Of a stretch of 9,980 nt of DNA, positions 5,354-9,980 are shown piece after piece. Every line of letters begins with the position of its first letter. Position 1 is the first letter of the stretch. This stretch comes from Thermoplasmata archaeon (GTDB taxonomy: Archaea > Thermoplasmatota > Thermoplasmata > Thermoplasmatales > B87-G9), in assembly GCA_003649695.1 (NCBI GenBank), contig QMSR01000029.1, positions 1-9,980 of the forward strand, written 5' to 3'. The translations under genes were made by a program, and so were the position numbers. The notes under the pieces were generated by a model. It was given only the letters and a program-made list of their open reading frames with translations, had not been told where the DNA came from and ran no database searches.

Positions 5354-5559
5354 TAAACCACCTTTTCCTTTAGGGAAGGGTAGTTAATCTCCAACCTTTT
5401 TATAAGAATCGTTGCTTGCCTGTATGCATCTTTATCTGATTTTGAGATTACTATAGAGTTGTCTACTCCAAACCAAAAAGCTATCTCATCTCCATTTATA
5501 CATATACACTCCACCTTGTCAAGATTTATTACCCATCTACCTATCCTTACAAACTTCAT
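5353..5559 (-). CDS. Small beta-rich protein (68 aa) ending in NYPSLK tail
   Basis: Residues 1-40 alternate short strands and turns (KFVRIGRWVINLDKVECI, then EIAFWFG, then SIVIS), a pattern common in small phage and plasmid proteins of the type 'residue strand, NLD turn, strand'; a helix follows (KDAYRQATILIKRLE). No function is known to me. The last ten residues, INYPSLKEKVV, are encoded by the palindromic repeat at 5361-5388. ATG 5559 has the strong ribosome site GGAGGTGA at 3 nt spacing and lies 23 nt inside the preceding gene. Confidence 0.74.
   Translation of the reverse strand: MKFVRIGRWVINLDKVECICINGDEIAFWFGVDNSIVISKSDKDAYRQATILIKRLEINYPSLKEKVV
5361..5388 (+). repeat. Palindromic repeat copy 2
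   Basis: CCTTTTCC-TTTA-GGGAAGGG forms an 8-bp stem on the plus strand if G-T wobbles are allowed, followed by TAGTTAAT. Eighteen bases (5368-5385) are identical to 5576-5593. The copy lies inside the 3' end of the 68-aa gene and supplies its last codons (minus strand, NYPSLKEKVV). Confidence 0.6.
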
Positions 5560-5740
5560 TCTTCACCTCCTGAAGCTTTAGGGAAGGGTAGTTGACATGG
5601 CTATTAGAGGATAGTTGAGAATATCTACAATATTCTCTATACGGGCATACAGCACATTGCCCATTCCTGCACATCCTACCAAGCATAGCTATCCATCTTT
5701 CCATAATTTCCTTTAAACCTTCATATTCTTCCCTATCCAT
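5537..5740 (-). CDS. Small four-Cys-motif protein (67 aa)
   Basis: Residues 24-38 carry C-x4-C-x2-C-x5-C (CRNGQCAVCPYREYC), a good candidate for binding zinc or an iron-sulfur cluster; the CPYREYC part resembles the Fe-S cluster cysteines of Cas4/AddB-type proteins but alone does not prove homology. An N-terminal helix (DREEYEGLKEIMERWIAML) precedes it. The tail includes NYPSLK (50-55), encoded by the repeat at 5576-5596. ATG 5740 lies 4 nt from the left boundary of the insertion sequence; its current upstream AGGAG comes from IS DNA, so its ribosome site may have been changed by the insertion. Confidence 0.7.
   Translation of the reverse strand: MDREEYEGLKEIMERWIAMLGRMCRNGQCAVCPYREYCRYSQLSSNSHVNYPSLKLQEVKNEVCKDR
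5576..5596 (+). repeat. Palindromic repeat copy 3 (left arm missing)
   Basis: CTTTAGGGAAGGGTAGTTGAC matches copy 2 for 18 bases and copy 1 in the TAGTTGAC end. The expected C-rich left arm is replaced by CCTGAAG, so no good hairpin forms; it looks like a truncated copy. It is read in frame, on the minus strand, as VNYPSLK in the 67-aa protein. Confidence 0.55.
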
Positions 5741-5757
5741 TCACTCCTATCCAACAG

Positions 5758-5781
5758 GAAGCCCACGATTTAAATCGTGGG
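5758..5781 (+). other. IS left-end guide and hairpin
   Basis: Guide tetranucleotide GAAG is followed by CCCACGATT-TA-AATCGTGGG, a perfect 9-bp palindrome. This is the single-stranded DNA structure that the TnpA dimer would bind at the left end. The stem sequence is similar to the right-end stem (CCCATGACT) and to the second element's left end at 9351-9370. Confidence 0.85.
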
Positions 5782-5814
5782 AGGAATGTTGGTATTATAA
5801 TACATATTGTTTTT

Positions 5815-5828
5815 AATATTTAAATATG
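5815..5828 (+). promoter_or_regulatory. tnpA promoter (TATA box)
   Basis: AATATTTAAATATG contains a TTTAAATA box (5819-5826), whose centre is about 25 nt before ATG 5848. No Shine-Dalgarno site precedes that ATG, so the transcript is probably leaderless, a usual archaeal arrangement. Confidence 0.6.
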
Positions 5829-5847
5829 TTTTTGCCAAATATATAAT

Positions 5848-6249
5848 ATGGTGTATGAAAGATGGAAGCACTCAAAAACATCTGTATATAATGTAGCATA
5901 CCATATTATATGGTGTCCAAAATATCGTAGAAAAGTATTAGATGGTAAAATTAAGGATAGATTATATGAGTTATTAAATGAAAAGGCAGAAGAATTAGAT
6001 ATAAATATAGAGAAAGCAGAAATACTACCAGACCACATACATTTGTTTATAAAAGCCAGACCAACATTAGCACCACACTTTATAATACAACAACTTAAAG
6101 GATATACATCAAGACATTTAAGAAATGAGTTCGTTGAATTAAGAAAGAGATTGCCTACATTATGGACAAGAAGTTATTATGTTGAAACGATAGGTCATAT
6201 ATCAGAAGAAACAATTAAAAAATACATAGAAGACCAAAAAAACAAGTGA
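5848..6249 (+). CDS. tnpA: IS200/IS605-family transposase TnpA (HUH/Y1), 133 aa
   Basis: The protein has the single-domain Y1 transposase layout: YHIIWCPKYRRKVL (18-31), the HUH metal-binding motif PDHIHLF with His63 and His65, and the catalytic tyrosine region TIKKYIEDQ with Tyr126, near Tyr127 of the IS608 enzyme. It works as a dimer, cuts single-stranded left and right ends at sites chosen by base pairing with the guide next to each hairpin, and joins them to a circle that inserts after the target tetranucleotide. The length of 133 is normal, and no key residue is missing. Its TGA overlaps the region of the tnpB start, so the pair is co-transcribed. Confidence 0.95.
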   Translation: MVYERWKHSKTSVYNVAYHIIWCPKYRRKVLDGKIKDRLYELLNEKAEELDINIEKAEILPDHIHLFIKARPTLAPHFIIQQLKGYTSRHLRNEFVELRKRLPTLWTRSYYVETIGHISEETIKKYIEDQKNK

Positions 6250-6254
6250 TAAAC

Positions 6255-7460
6255 ATGAAAGCAATCATAAAAACAAAAATTTATGCTGGAAAACAAAAAC
6301 AGCAATTATTGAGACAATCATTAGGCAACATAAGATTTGTATGGAATAAATTTGTATGGCTTGAAAAAGAATACTACAAACAACATAAGAAGTTCATAAG
6401 ATTTGCTGGATTGTGTAGAGAAATAACAAGAATGAGAAAAGAATATGAATTTTTAAATTATACATCCATATGGAACTTACAACAAATAGCAAGAAAGTTT
6501 AATTTTGCATTAAGGTTATTTATAAAACACAAGAGCAAGGGATACAAATTCCCATCTTATAAAAGAAAGAAAAATTATGATGGTATATTGATATATCCAA
6601 AAGATTTTAAAATAAATGGAAAAATGATATATTTACCTAAAATAGGTTGGGTTAGAATAAAGGATAAGGCAACAAAAAAATCATTATGGAAGCATATAAC
6701 CGAAACTGCAAAACAAGTATGGGTTAAAGAAGAACCAGATGGATTTTTTGCATACATAGTATATGAGAAAGAATTAAGCATACAGAGGCAAAATGGGAAG
6801 ATTGTTGGTATTGATCTGGGTATAAGAAACACAATTACAATTTCAAATGGAGAAACAATATCTTTGCCTATTAAAAACATCATGAGAATTGCTAAGAAGA
6901 TAGAGGAATTACAATCAATTATAGATAAAAAGAAACACATAAACAAGAAAAGAGGAATTAAACAATCAAAAAGGGTTATATATTTGGAGAGACGAAGAAG
7001 TAAACTATTGAAGCGAATTAAGAATATAAAATATGATTTTTATCAGAAAACCATTAACCACATACTCAAAAGCCACGAGTATGTGGTTGTGGAAAATTTA
7101 GAACTAAAAGAACTTAAAGAGGTGAAATCAGAAAACAAAAAGGCAACAAAGAAGATACATAAGTATCTACAATACATATCGTTGAGCAAATTCTATCAGA
7201 TACTTGAATACAAAGCAATATTATATGGCAGAAAGATTATAAAAGTTAATCCAAAGAACACATCAAAAATGTGTTCAAGATGTGGTCATATAAACAATAT
7301 AACATTAAGCACAAAGGTTTTCAAATGTTCGGAATGTGGGTTTAGAATAGACAGGGACTTAAATGCTTCTATAAACATATATAAAATGGGTTTATCCATC
7401 TCCTCTGGACAAGGGGAGTATAAGCGTGAAATGGTATCCGAGAGGATACCTATACGCTGA
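6255..7460 (+). CDS. tnpB: TnpB RNA-guided nuclease (OrfB), 401 aa
   Basis: Numbered from ATG 6255, RuvC motif I is GIDLGIRN with Asp187, motif II is VVENL with Glu280 and motif III is DRDLNAS with Asp368, so the RuvC active site is complete. A zinc ribbon (Cys340, Cys343, Cys358, Cys361: CSRC...CSEC) sits between motifs II and III. The N-terminal half (LLRQSLGNIRFVWNKFVW...) is the wedge/recognition region typical of TnpB. TnpB uses an RNA from the element's own 3' end to cut DNA at sites beside the target motif, helping the element persist. ATG 6255 is preferred because GTGAT lies 4 nt upstream; GTG 6246, overlapping the tnpA stop, is an alternative start. The last 24 codons also form RNA structure. 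Confidence 0.95.
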   Translation: MKAIIKTKIYAGKQKQQLLRQSLGNIRFVWNKFVWLEKEYYKQHKKFIRFAGLCREITRMRKEYEFLNYTSIWNLQQIARKFNFALRLFIKHKSKGYKFPSYKRKKNYDGILIYPKDFKINGKMIYLPKIGWVRIKDKATKKSLWKHITETAKQVWVKEEPDGFFAYIVYEKELSIQRQNGKIVGIDLGIRNTITISNGETISLPIKNIMRIAKKIEELQSIIDKKKHINKKRGIKQSKRVIYLERRRSKLLKRIKNIKYDFYQKTINHILKSHEYVVVENLELKELKEVKSENKKATKKIHKYLQYISLSKFYQILEYKAILYGRKIIKVNPKNTSKMCSRCGHINNITLSTKVFKCSECGFRIDRDLNASINIYKMGLSISSGQGEYKREMVSERIPIR

Positions 7461-7508
7461 ACCCCATGACTTTAGTCATGGGAGTATGTCAGCAACGCCT
7501 TCACAAAT
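7391..7508 (+). ncRNA. Putative reRNA/omegaRNA with guide
   Basis: The end of tnpB and the right end carry three stacked structures: CTCCTC...GGGGAG (7400-7418); an outer AGCGT/ACGCT stem (7423-7427 with 7454-7458) enclosing GGTATCC-GAGA-GGATACC (7433-7450), a perfect 7-bp stem with a GNRA tetraloop; and the right-end hairpin (7463-7482). This matches the 3'-derived scaffold used by TnpB. By family rule the guide is the flank after 7492, beginning CAACGCCTTCACAAAT, and the target-adjacent motif should equal the left flank, TCAC (or TTCAC). The 5' limit is an estimate. Confidence 0.72.
7459..7492 (+). other. IS right-end guide, hairpin and cleavage site
   Basis: GAAC (7459-7462) precedes a perfect 9-bp palindrome, CCCATGACT-TT-AGTCATGGG (7463-7482), then ten bases ending in TCAG (7489-7492). 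Guide and cleavage site follow the pairing seen in IS608 (GAAT with TCAA), with the last base pair changed from T-A to C-G on both sides, a compensatory change. Confidence 0.8.
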
Positions 7509-7990
7509 TCCCTTGCCTTGTTAACTATCTTTTCGTGCTTCTCTACTTTTTTAGCTACTGCCTCCAGATTATTTATTTTCTTGTATACCTCTGTCGCCAC
7601 ATCGGAAAGCTTGTTATCCAATGCATTGAAGTTTACTTTTATTGCTTCCTGTAGCTCCTTTTTGTCTTGTTCCATTAGCTTGAAGACATTGTTCATATCG
7701 CTCTCGTTCTTTAGCTGTATGTCCTTTATCATCTTGTCCATCCTTACAATCTTGCTCGCTATACCATCGCTGAATGTCTTTAAGTTGTCTTGTATCTTAG
7801 CCATTTCCTGCTTTAGCTGTTCTATATCCTGTTCCAACTGCTTTGTTTTTATCTTCTGCTTACTTAATTCTTCCAGCTTTGCTTTAGCTTCCTGTATAAG
7901 CCTGTCTATCGTACCTACAAACTTATTCATTCTTTCATTTGCCTCTGCCATCTCCTTTATATATTCCCTAAACCTTCTCTCTACATCCAT
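7472..7990 (-). CDS. Coiled-coil protein, C-terminus replaced by IS sequence (172 aa)
   Basis: Nearly the whole protein is a heptad-rich coiled coil (about residues 15-160) with long runs of Lys/Glu/Gln and repeated Leu, Ile and Met; it has no membrane segment. No family assignment is possible beyond a structural, tether or tail-fibre-like role. ATG 7990 has AAGGAGG 9 nt before it and is 11 nt from the previous stop. The final residues (LTYSHD) and TAA stop come from the IS right-end hairpin. Removing 5745-7492 joins the frame to give a tail ALVNG and a TAG at 5733-5735, a 169-aa original product overlapping the next gene by 8 nt. Function is probably little changed. Confidence 0.8.
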   Translation of the reverse strand: MDVERRFREYIKEMAEANERMNKFVGTIDRLIQEAKAKLEELSKQKIKTKQLEQDIEQLKQEMAKIQDNLKTFSDGIASKIVRMDKMIKDIQLKNESDMNNVFKLMEQDKKELQEAIKVNFNALDNKLSDVATEVYKKINNLEAVAKKVEKHEKIVNKAREFVKALLTYSHD

Positions 7991-8001
7991 AATATCCCTC
8001 C

Positions 8002-8733
8002 TTATAATCCCCTTATATATTCAATATACCTTTCATATTCCCTTATTCTGCTTTCCAATATCCTTCGTGTTGTTATTATAAATTCAAGCAAATCCGATAG
8101 CTCCCTTGCATATCTAAATGATGCAAGTAGTAGTGGCCTTTCCCTCTCAAACAGCTCTATATCCCTCTCATCGTATTGCTTTTGCAATACAGATACTCTT
8201 TCTTTTTTAATTTTAGTTTTAGCTAACTCCTTTCGTGTTTTTTGTTTAAAGAATGCAACATAACGCATTATCTCGTACAAAGGCATCGGTCTAAATAAGC
8301 CCCTATGCTCATCGTTTATATATAAATAAAGGTCTTCCTCTTGCTCTACCCTCTCTACCTCAAACCCGCTTATACGCATACGCCAAGCAGGTATCCTTAT
8401 ATTCCTGTAAATCTTTTTTGATGTAAACTTATCGTATTCCCTTTCATCCTTTACCTCTATGTCTGGATTTGTCCTTAAGCTGTATAAAATAGGCTCGTAA
8501 GCTGTTAGCTTGTTTTTAGGTATAATTATTTCGAGATTATCCAGCACCTTCTTAAGCACCGTTATTATTTCCTCCTCCTCGTATGGTTCTGGCAAAACAT
8601 CTGTAAAGAAGTATGCCCTTGTCTCTGCTATTATCATATCCTTTGGTGTTCCTGATGGTGTTTCCACCTTCGTATAGTAAGATCGCACCAAGCTTATCCT
8701 ATATATCATCTTTCCTTTCAATGTTATTGCCAT
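8002..8733 (-). CDS. Hypothetical 243-aa protein with C-terminal helical/coiled-coil region
   Basis: No family is recognised. Residues 1-75 look mixed alpha/beta (KGKMIYRISLVRSYY, then DMIIAETRAYFF, then EEIITVLKKVLDNLEIII), residues 105-150 contain strands around IRIPAWRMRISGFEVERVE, and residues 165-243 are long charged helices, possibly coiled coil, ending YERYIEYIRGL. There is no membrane segment. The start is uncertain: ATG 8733 is used because TGAT lies 4 nt upstream, like the tnpB ribosome site; ATG 8742 and TTG 8763 are alternatives. It sits between two coiled-coil genes in the same run, suggesting parts of one complex such as a virion or partition assembly. Confidence 0.68.
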   Translation of the reverse strand: MAITLKGKMIYRISLVRSYYTKVETPSGTPKDMIIAETRAYFFTDVLPEPYEEEEIITVLKKVLDNLEIIIPKNKLTAYEPILYSLRTNPDIEVKDEREYDKFTSKKIYRNIRIPAWRMRISGFEVERVEQEEDLYLYINDEHRGLFRPMPLYEIMRYVAFFKQKTRKELAKTKIKKERVSVLQKQYDERDIELFERERPLLLASFRYARELSDLLEFIITTRRILESRIREYERYIEYIRGL

Positions 8734-8763
8734 ATTTATCATTTCGCTTTGGTATTTAAACAA

Positions 8764-9174
8764 CTATCGCTGTAGGTTTCGCCTCATCTCGTCCTTCAAC
8801 ATTTCCTTTAGTATTGTGTTTGCTGTCTTTAGCCTCTCTATCTCCTGCTTTAATGATTGTATCTCGCTTTCAAGTTGTAGTATCTTCTTGTTTGCATCTA
8901 AACTTCTTCTTTGCCGTTTAGTTTCACTTAAGTCCTTGTTAAATACATATACTGTGTGTTTGAGGTTTGGCTGGTAGTGGCATGTCTCCTTTTCAAAAGC
9001 CTTTACTAAGTTTCCACTTTTCACCAACCTGCCCAATATAGAGCTTGCGTTTTTAAGCATATTATCTTTTTTAATACCTGCCTTTTCAAAAATCTCCATT
9101 ACGTCATGCACACATATACCTGCATTTTCCGATAGCCTTTTCTTAGCCAAACTTAATATTTCACTCTCATACAT
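8764..9174 (-). CDS. Winged-helix/coiled-coil protein (136 aa)
   Basis: Residues 1-79 read as a winged helix-turn-helix: helix 1 ESEILSLAKKRLSE, helices 2-3 HDVMEIFEKAGI and ASSILGRLVKSGNL, then a wing with LVKAFEKE and TVYVFN. Residues 93-133 are a clear leucine-heptad coiled coil (LQLESEIQSLKQEIERLKTAN), probably for dimerisation. It is most likely a DNA-binding regulator or plasmid-partition-like adaptor. ATG 9174 is used because GGTGAT (9179-9184) is 4 nt upstream, as in the other two shared promoters; longer frames would read the promoter triplets as leucines. It is the first gene of the run. Confidence 0.78.
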   Translation of the reverse strand: MYESEILSLAKKRLSENAGICVHDVMEIFEKAGIKKDNMLKNASSILGRLVKSGNLVKAFEKETCHYQPNLKHTVYVFNKDLSETKRQRRSLDANKKILQLESEIQSLKQEIERLKTANTILKEMLKDEMRRNLQR

Positions 9175-9178
9175 ACAC

Positions 9179-9218
9179 ATCACCAATAACAATAATAACA
9201 ATAATATTTATAAATGTT
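9179..9218 (-). promoter_or_regulatory. Shared-type promoter, copy 3
   Basis: On the minus strand: AACA, TTTATAAA (9207-9214), the triplet tract TATTATTGTTATT followed by ATT-GTT-ATT, then GGTGAT (9179-9184) before ATG 9174. It is 38/40 identical to copy 2 at 4250-4289. The RNA start is expected about 26 nt after the TATA centre, near the Shine-Dalgarno site. Confidence 0.86.
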
Positions 9219-9220
9219 CA

Positions 9221-9331
9221 CTACACTATCACATTGGATTTCCCATACAATTCCCTCATGATTATTTCATGCAATATATATCTTTTTTTGGGATCACACC
9301 AGACTATCCTTGTGCCATACCTTTCTGTTAC
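9221..9331 (-). pseudogene. 3' fragment of an interrupted gene (36 codons)
   Basis: An open frame reads VTERYGTRIVWCDPKKRYIL and continues through HEIIMRELYGKSNVIV to a TAG at 9221-9223. It has no start codon and, in this orientation, runs into the left end of the second IS exactly at its predicted cleavage site TTAC (9328-9331). The rest of the gene would lie to the right of that element, outside the window. The composition looks like real protein, but no family is recognised. Its stop is 6 nt from the promoter at 9179-9218. Confidence 0.6.
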
Positions 9332-9346
9332 GAAAAACAGCGAAAG

Positions 9347-9370
9347 AAAGCCCAGCATTTTAATGTTGGG
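9347..9370 (+). other. Left-end guide and hairpin of the second IS
   Basis: AAAG is followed by CCCAGCATT-TT-AATGTTGGG, a 9-bp stem with one G-T wobble. The wobble suggests that it forms on the plus strand, as expected for recognition of the top strand by TnpA. Confidence 0.78.
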
Positions 9371-9381
9371 ATGAATTTCGC

Positions 9382-9392
9382 TTTAAATATAT
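9382..9392 (+). promoter_or_regulatory. TATA box of the second tnpB
   Basis: TTTAAATATAT is centred about 27 nt before ATG 9414. No usable Shine-Dalgarno site is present, so a leaderless or very short-leader transcript is likely, as for tnpA of the first element. Confidence 0.55.
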
Positions 9393-9413
9393 AATTGCAA
9401 AAAGGTAAATAGT

Positions 9414-9980
9414 ATGTTAGTAAAAAAGACCATAAGAGCTAAGCTAATAGGACTAACAAAAACTAAAGAAGAATTGATTAGAAATGAGTATTTTAATTTT
9501 CAAATGGCATTAAAAGGAAAAGATGTTCCATTGTATTCTGCAACCAAACAACAAGCTATGAAGTATAGTAAAAAGTTTAATGGCAAGAAAGAATATCCTC
9601 TAATTGTAAGAAGGGATGTATTCAAAATAGAAAAGAAGGATACTAAACTAAGTAAATATTGGGCTAAAATACCATGTTATCAGAGAAAAGGTGGTGTTTG
9701 GGTAGCTATAAAGTTTAGACCAGATGAGGATATACTTAGCTATTCCATTAGGGAGACTAAGCTATTAAGGAAAGATAAGAATTGGTTTTTGTTCATAACA
9801 GTCCAGAAAGATGTTGAGATTAAGAAATCATACTCCTCTGTAATTGCCATAGACTTTGGGGTGAGATGGGTTGCTACGGTCTGTGACCTGAGCAACCTTA
9901 GACCAAAGTTTTATGGCAAAGAGTTAAGGAGAATTAGAGGGCATTATTTCTATCTGCGCAGAAAATTGGCAAAGAAGAAG
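9414..9980 (+). CDS. tnpB: TnpB-family protein, N-terminal 189 residues (partial)
   Basis: The frame is open to the right edge. RuvC motif I, VIAIDFGVRWVAT, has the catalytic Asp147, and is followed by a basic YGKELRRIRGHYFYLRRKLAKKK region, which in TnpB proteins lies between motifs I and II. Motifs II and III and the zinc ribbon would lie outside the window. The N-terminal half differs markedly from the TnpB at 6255-7460, so the two belong to different subgroups although their left ends are related. ATG 9414 fits the TATA box at 9382. It interrupts the gene represented by the 9221-9331 fragment. Confidence 0.88.
   Translation, partial: MLVKKTIRAKLIGLTKTKEELIRNEYFNFQMALKGKDVPLYSATKQQAMKYSKKFNGKKEYPLIVRRDVFKIEKKDTKLSKYWAKIPCYQRKGGVWVAIKFRPDEDILSYSIRETKLLRKDKNWFLFITVQKDVEIKKSYSSVIAIDFGVRWVATVCDLSNLRPKFYGKELRRIRGHYFYLRRKLAKKK

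Larger units (their letters stand above)
5745..7492 (+). mobile_element. Complete IS200/IS605-family insertion sequence (about 1.75 kb)
   Basis: The element contains tnpA and tnpB in tandem, with a 9-bp perfect subterminal hairpin at each end (5762-5781 and 7463-7482), as in IS605/IS608. The ends were set with the IS608 pairing scheme: guide GAAG (5758-5761) beside the left hairpin matches a TCAC cleavage/target site at 5741-5744, and guide GAAC (7459-7462) beside the right hairpin matches TCAG at 7489-7492, exactly 10 nt after the hairpin. There are no inverted terminal repeats or target duplications, as expected. It lies opposite to the operon and interrupts it at the end of the coiled-coil gene. 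Both genes look intact, so it may be active. Confidence 0.88.
9332..9980 (+). mobile_element. Left part of a second IS200/IS605-family element (tnpB-only type)
   Basis: The left end carries AAAG (9347-9350) directly before a 9-bp hairpin (9351-9370), and TTAC at 9328-9331, 19 nt before the hairpin. AAAG with TTAC is exactly the left guide/target pair of IS608. The hairpin and flanks (AACAG, AAGCCCA, ATTT-AAT, GGG, GAAT) are related to the left end of the complete element at 5745. Only 43 bases separate the hairpin from a tnpB start, so there is no tnpA; it probably moves with TnpA supplied by the other element. The right end is outside the window. Confidence 0.8.

Noticed and set aside
5820..6038. 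Minus-strand frame within tnpA
   Set aside because: It is the shadow of the catalytic transposase gene, which has all motifs on the plus strand.
7518..8081. Plus-strand 187-codon open frame
   Set aside because: It is the complement of the coiled-coil gene; the repetitive Ser/Leu/Phe/Cys sequence mirrors Lys/Glu/Gln heptads, and there is no promoter or ribosome site.
8753..8762. TTTAAATA before the 243-aa gene as its own promoter
   Set aside because: Its centre is only about 23 nt from ATG 8733 and would place the RNA start inside the codon; the gene is adequately explained as part of the run from 9218.
1..9980. tRNA, rRNA or CRISPR array
   Set aside because: No cloverleaf with a T-loop GTTCRANNC, no rRNA-like conserved block and no regularly spaced direct repeats were seen on either strand.

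Overview
The window looks like archaeal DNA, most likely a virus or plasmid integrated in a thermophilic euryarchaeote. This is inferred from three things. The sequence is AT-rich with AGA/ATA codons. Shine-Dalgarno sites read GGAGGTGAT or GGTGAT. Promoters have TATA boxes of the form TTTATAAA or TTTAAATA about 26 nt before the expected RNA start. Nothing here is chromosomal housekeeping, and the species cannot be named from the sequence.

All non-transposon genes lie on the minus strand, packed end to end, usually overlapping by 1-35 nt or separated by only a few bases. Read in the direction of transcription (right to left) there are three runs, each opened by a near-identical promoter. (1) From about 9218: a winged-helix/coiled-coil protein, a 243-aa protein, a coiled-coil protein, then (past an inserted IS) a Cys-motif protein, a small beta-rich protein, a two-TM protein, a possible minimal primase-like protein and a membrane HEXXH protein. 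(2) From about 4289: a radical SAM/SPASM enzyme followed by a YbaK-type aminoacyl-tRNA deacylase. (3) From about 2705: a 60-aa winged-helix protein, a four-TM protein, a hypothetical protein, a type II membrane protein with clustered N-glycosylation sequons, a zinc-ribbon protein, a PD-(D/E)XK-like protein, a small two-TM protein, a 25-aa peptide, a 58-aa protein, a 144-aa protein and the start of another gene running off the left edge.

Two IS200/IS605-family insertions lie on the plus strand. The first (5745-7492) is complete: tnpA (HUH/Tyr), tnpB (RuvC plus zinc ribbon), subterminal hairpins at both ends, and a structured reRNA/omegaRNA region at the 3' end of tnpB. It replaced the last codons of the coiled-coil gene. 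The second (9332 to the right edge) has a related left-end hairpin followed directly by a tnpB, with no tnpA between, and cuts off the 3' end of another minus-strand gene. The cleavage sites and guide tetranucleotides of both can be read using the IS608 base-pairing scheme.

The most unusual observations are: the radical SAM/YbaK pair driven by the shared element promoter; the three promoters with a permuted ATT/GTT triplet tract; and a 20-nt-scale palindromic repeat that occurs three times, each time read in the same frame to give the peptide NYP(S/N)LK inside or as a small protein. The six products I could place in a family are TnpA, two TnpBs, the radical SAM enzyme, the YbaK protein and the winged-helix proteins as a class; the rest are described by what can be seen.
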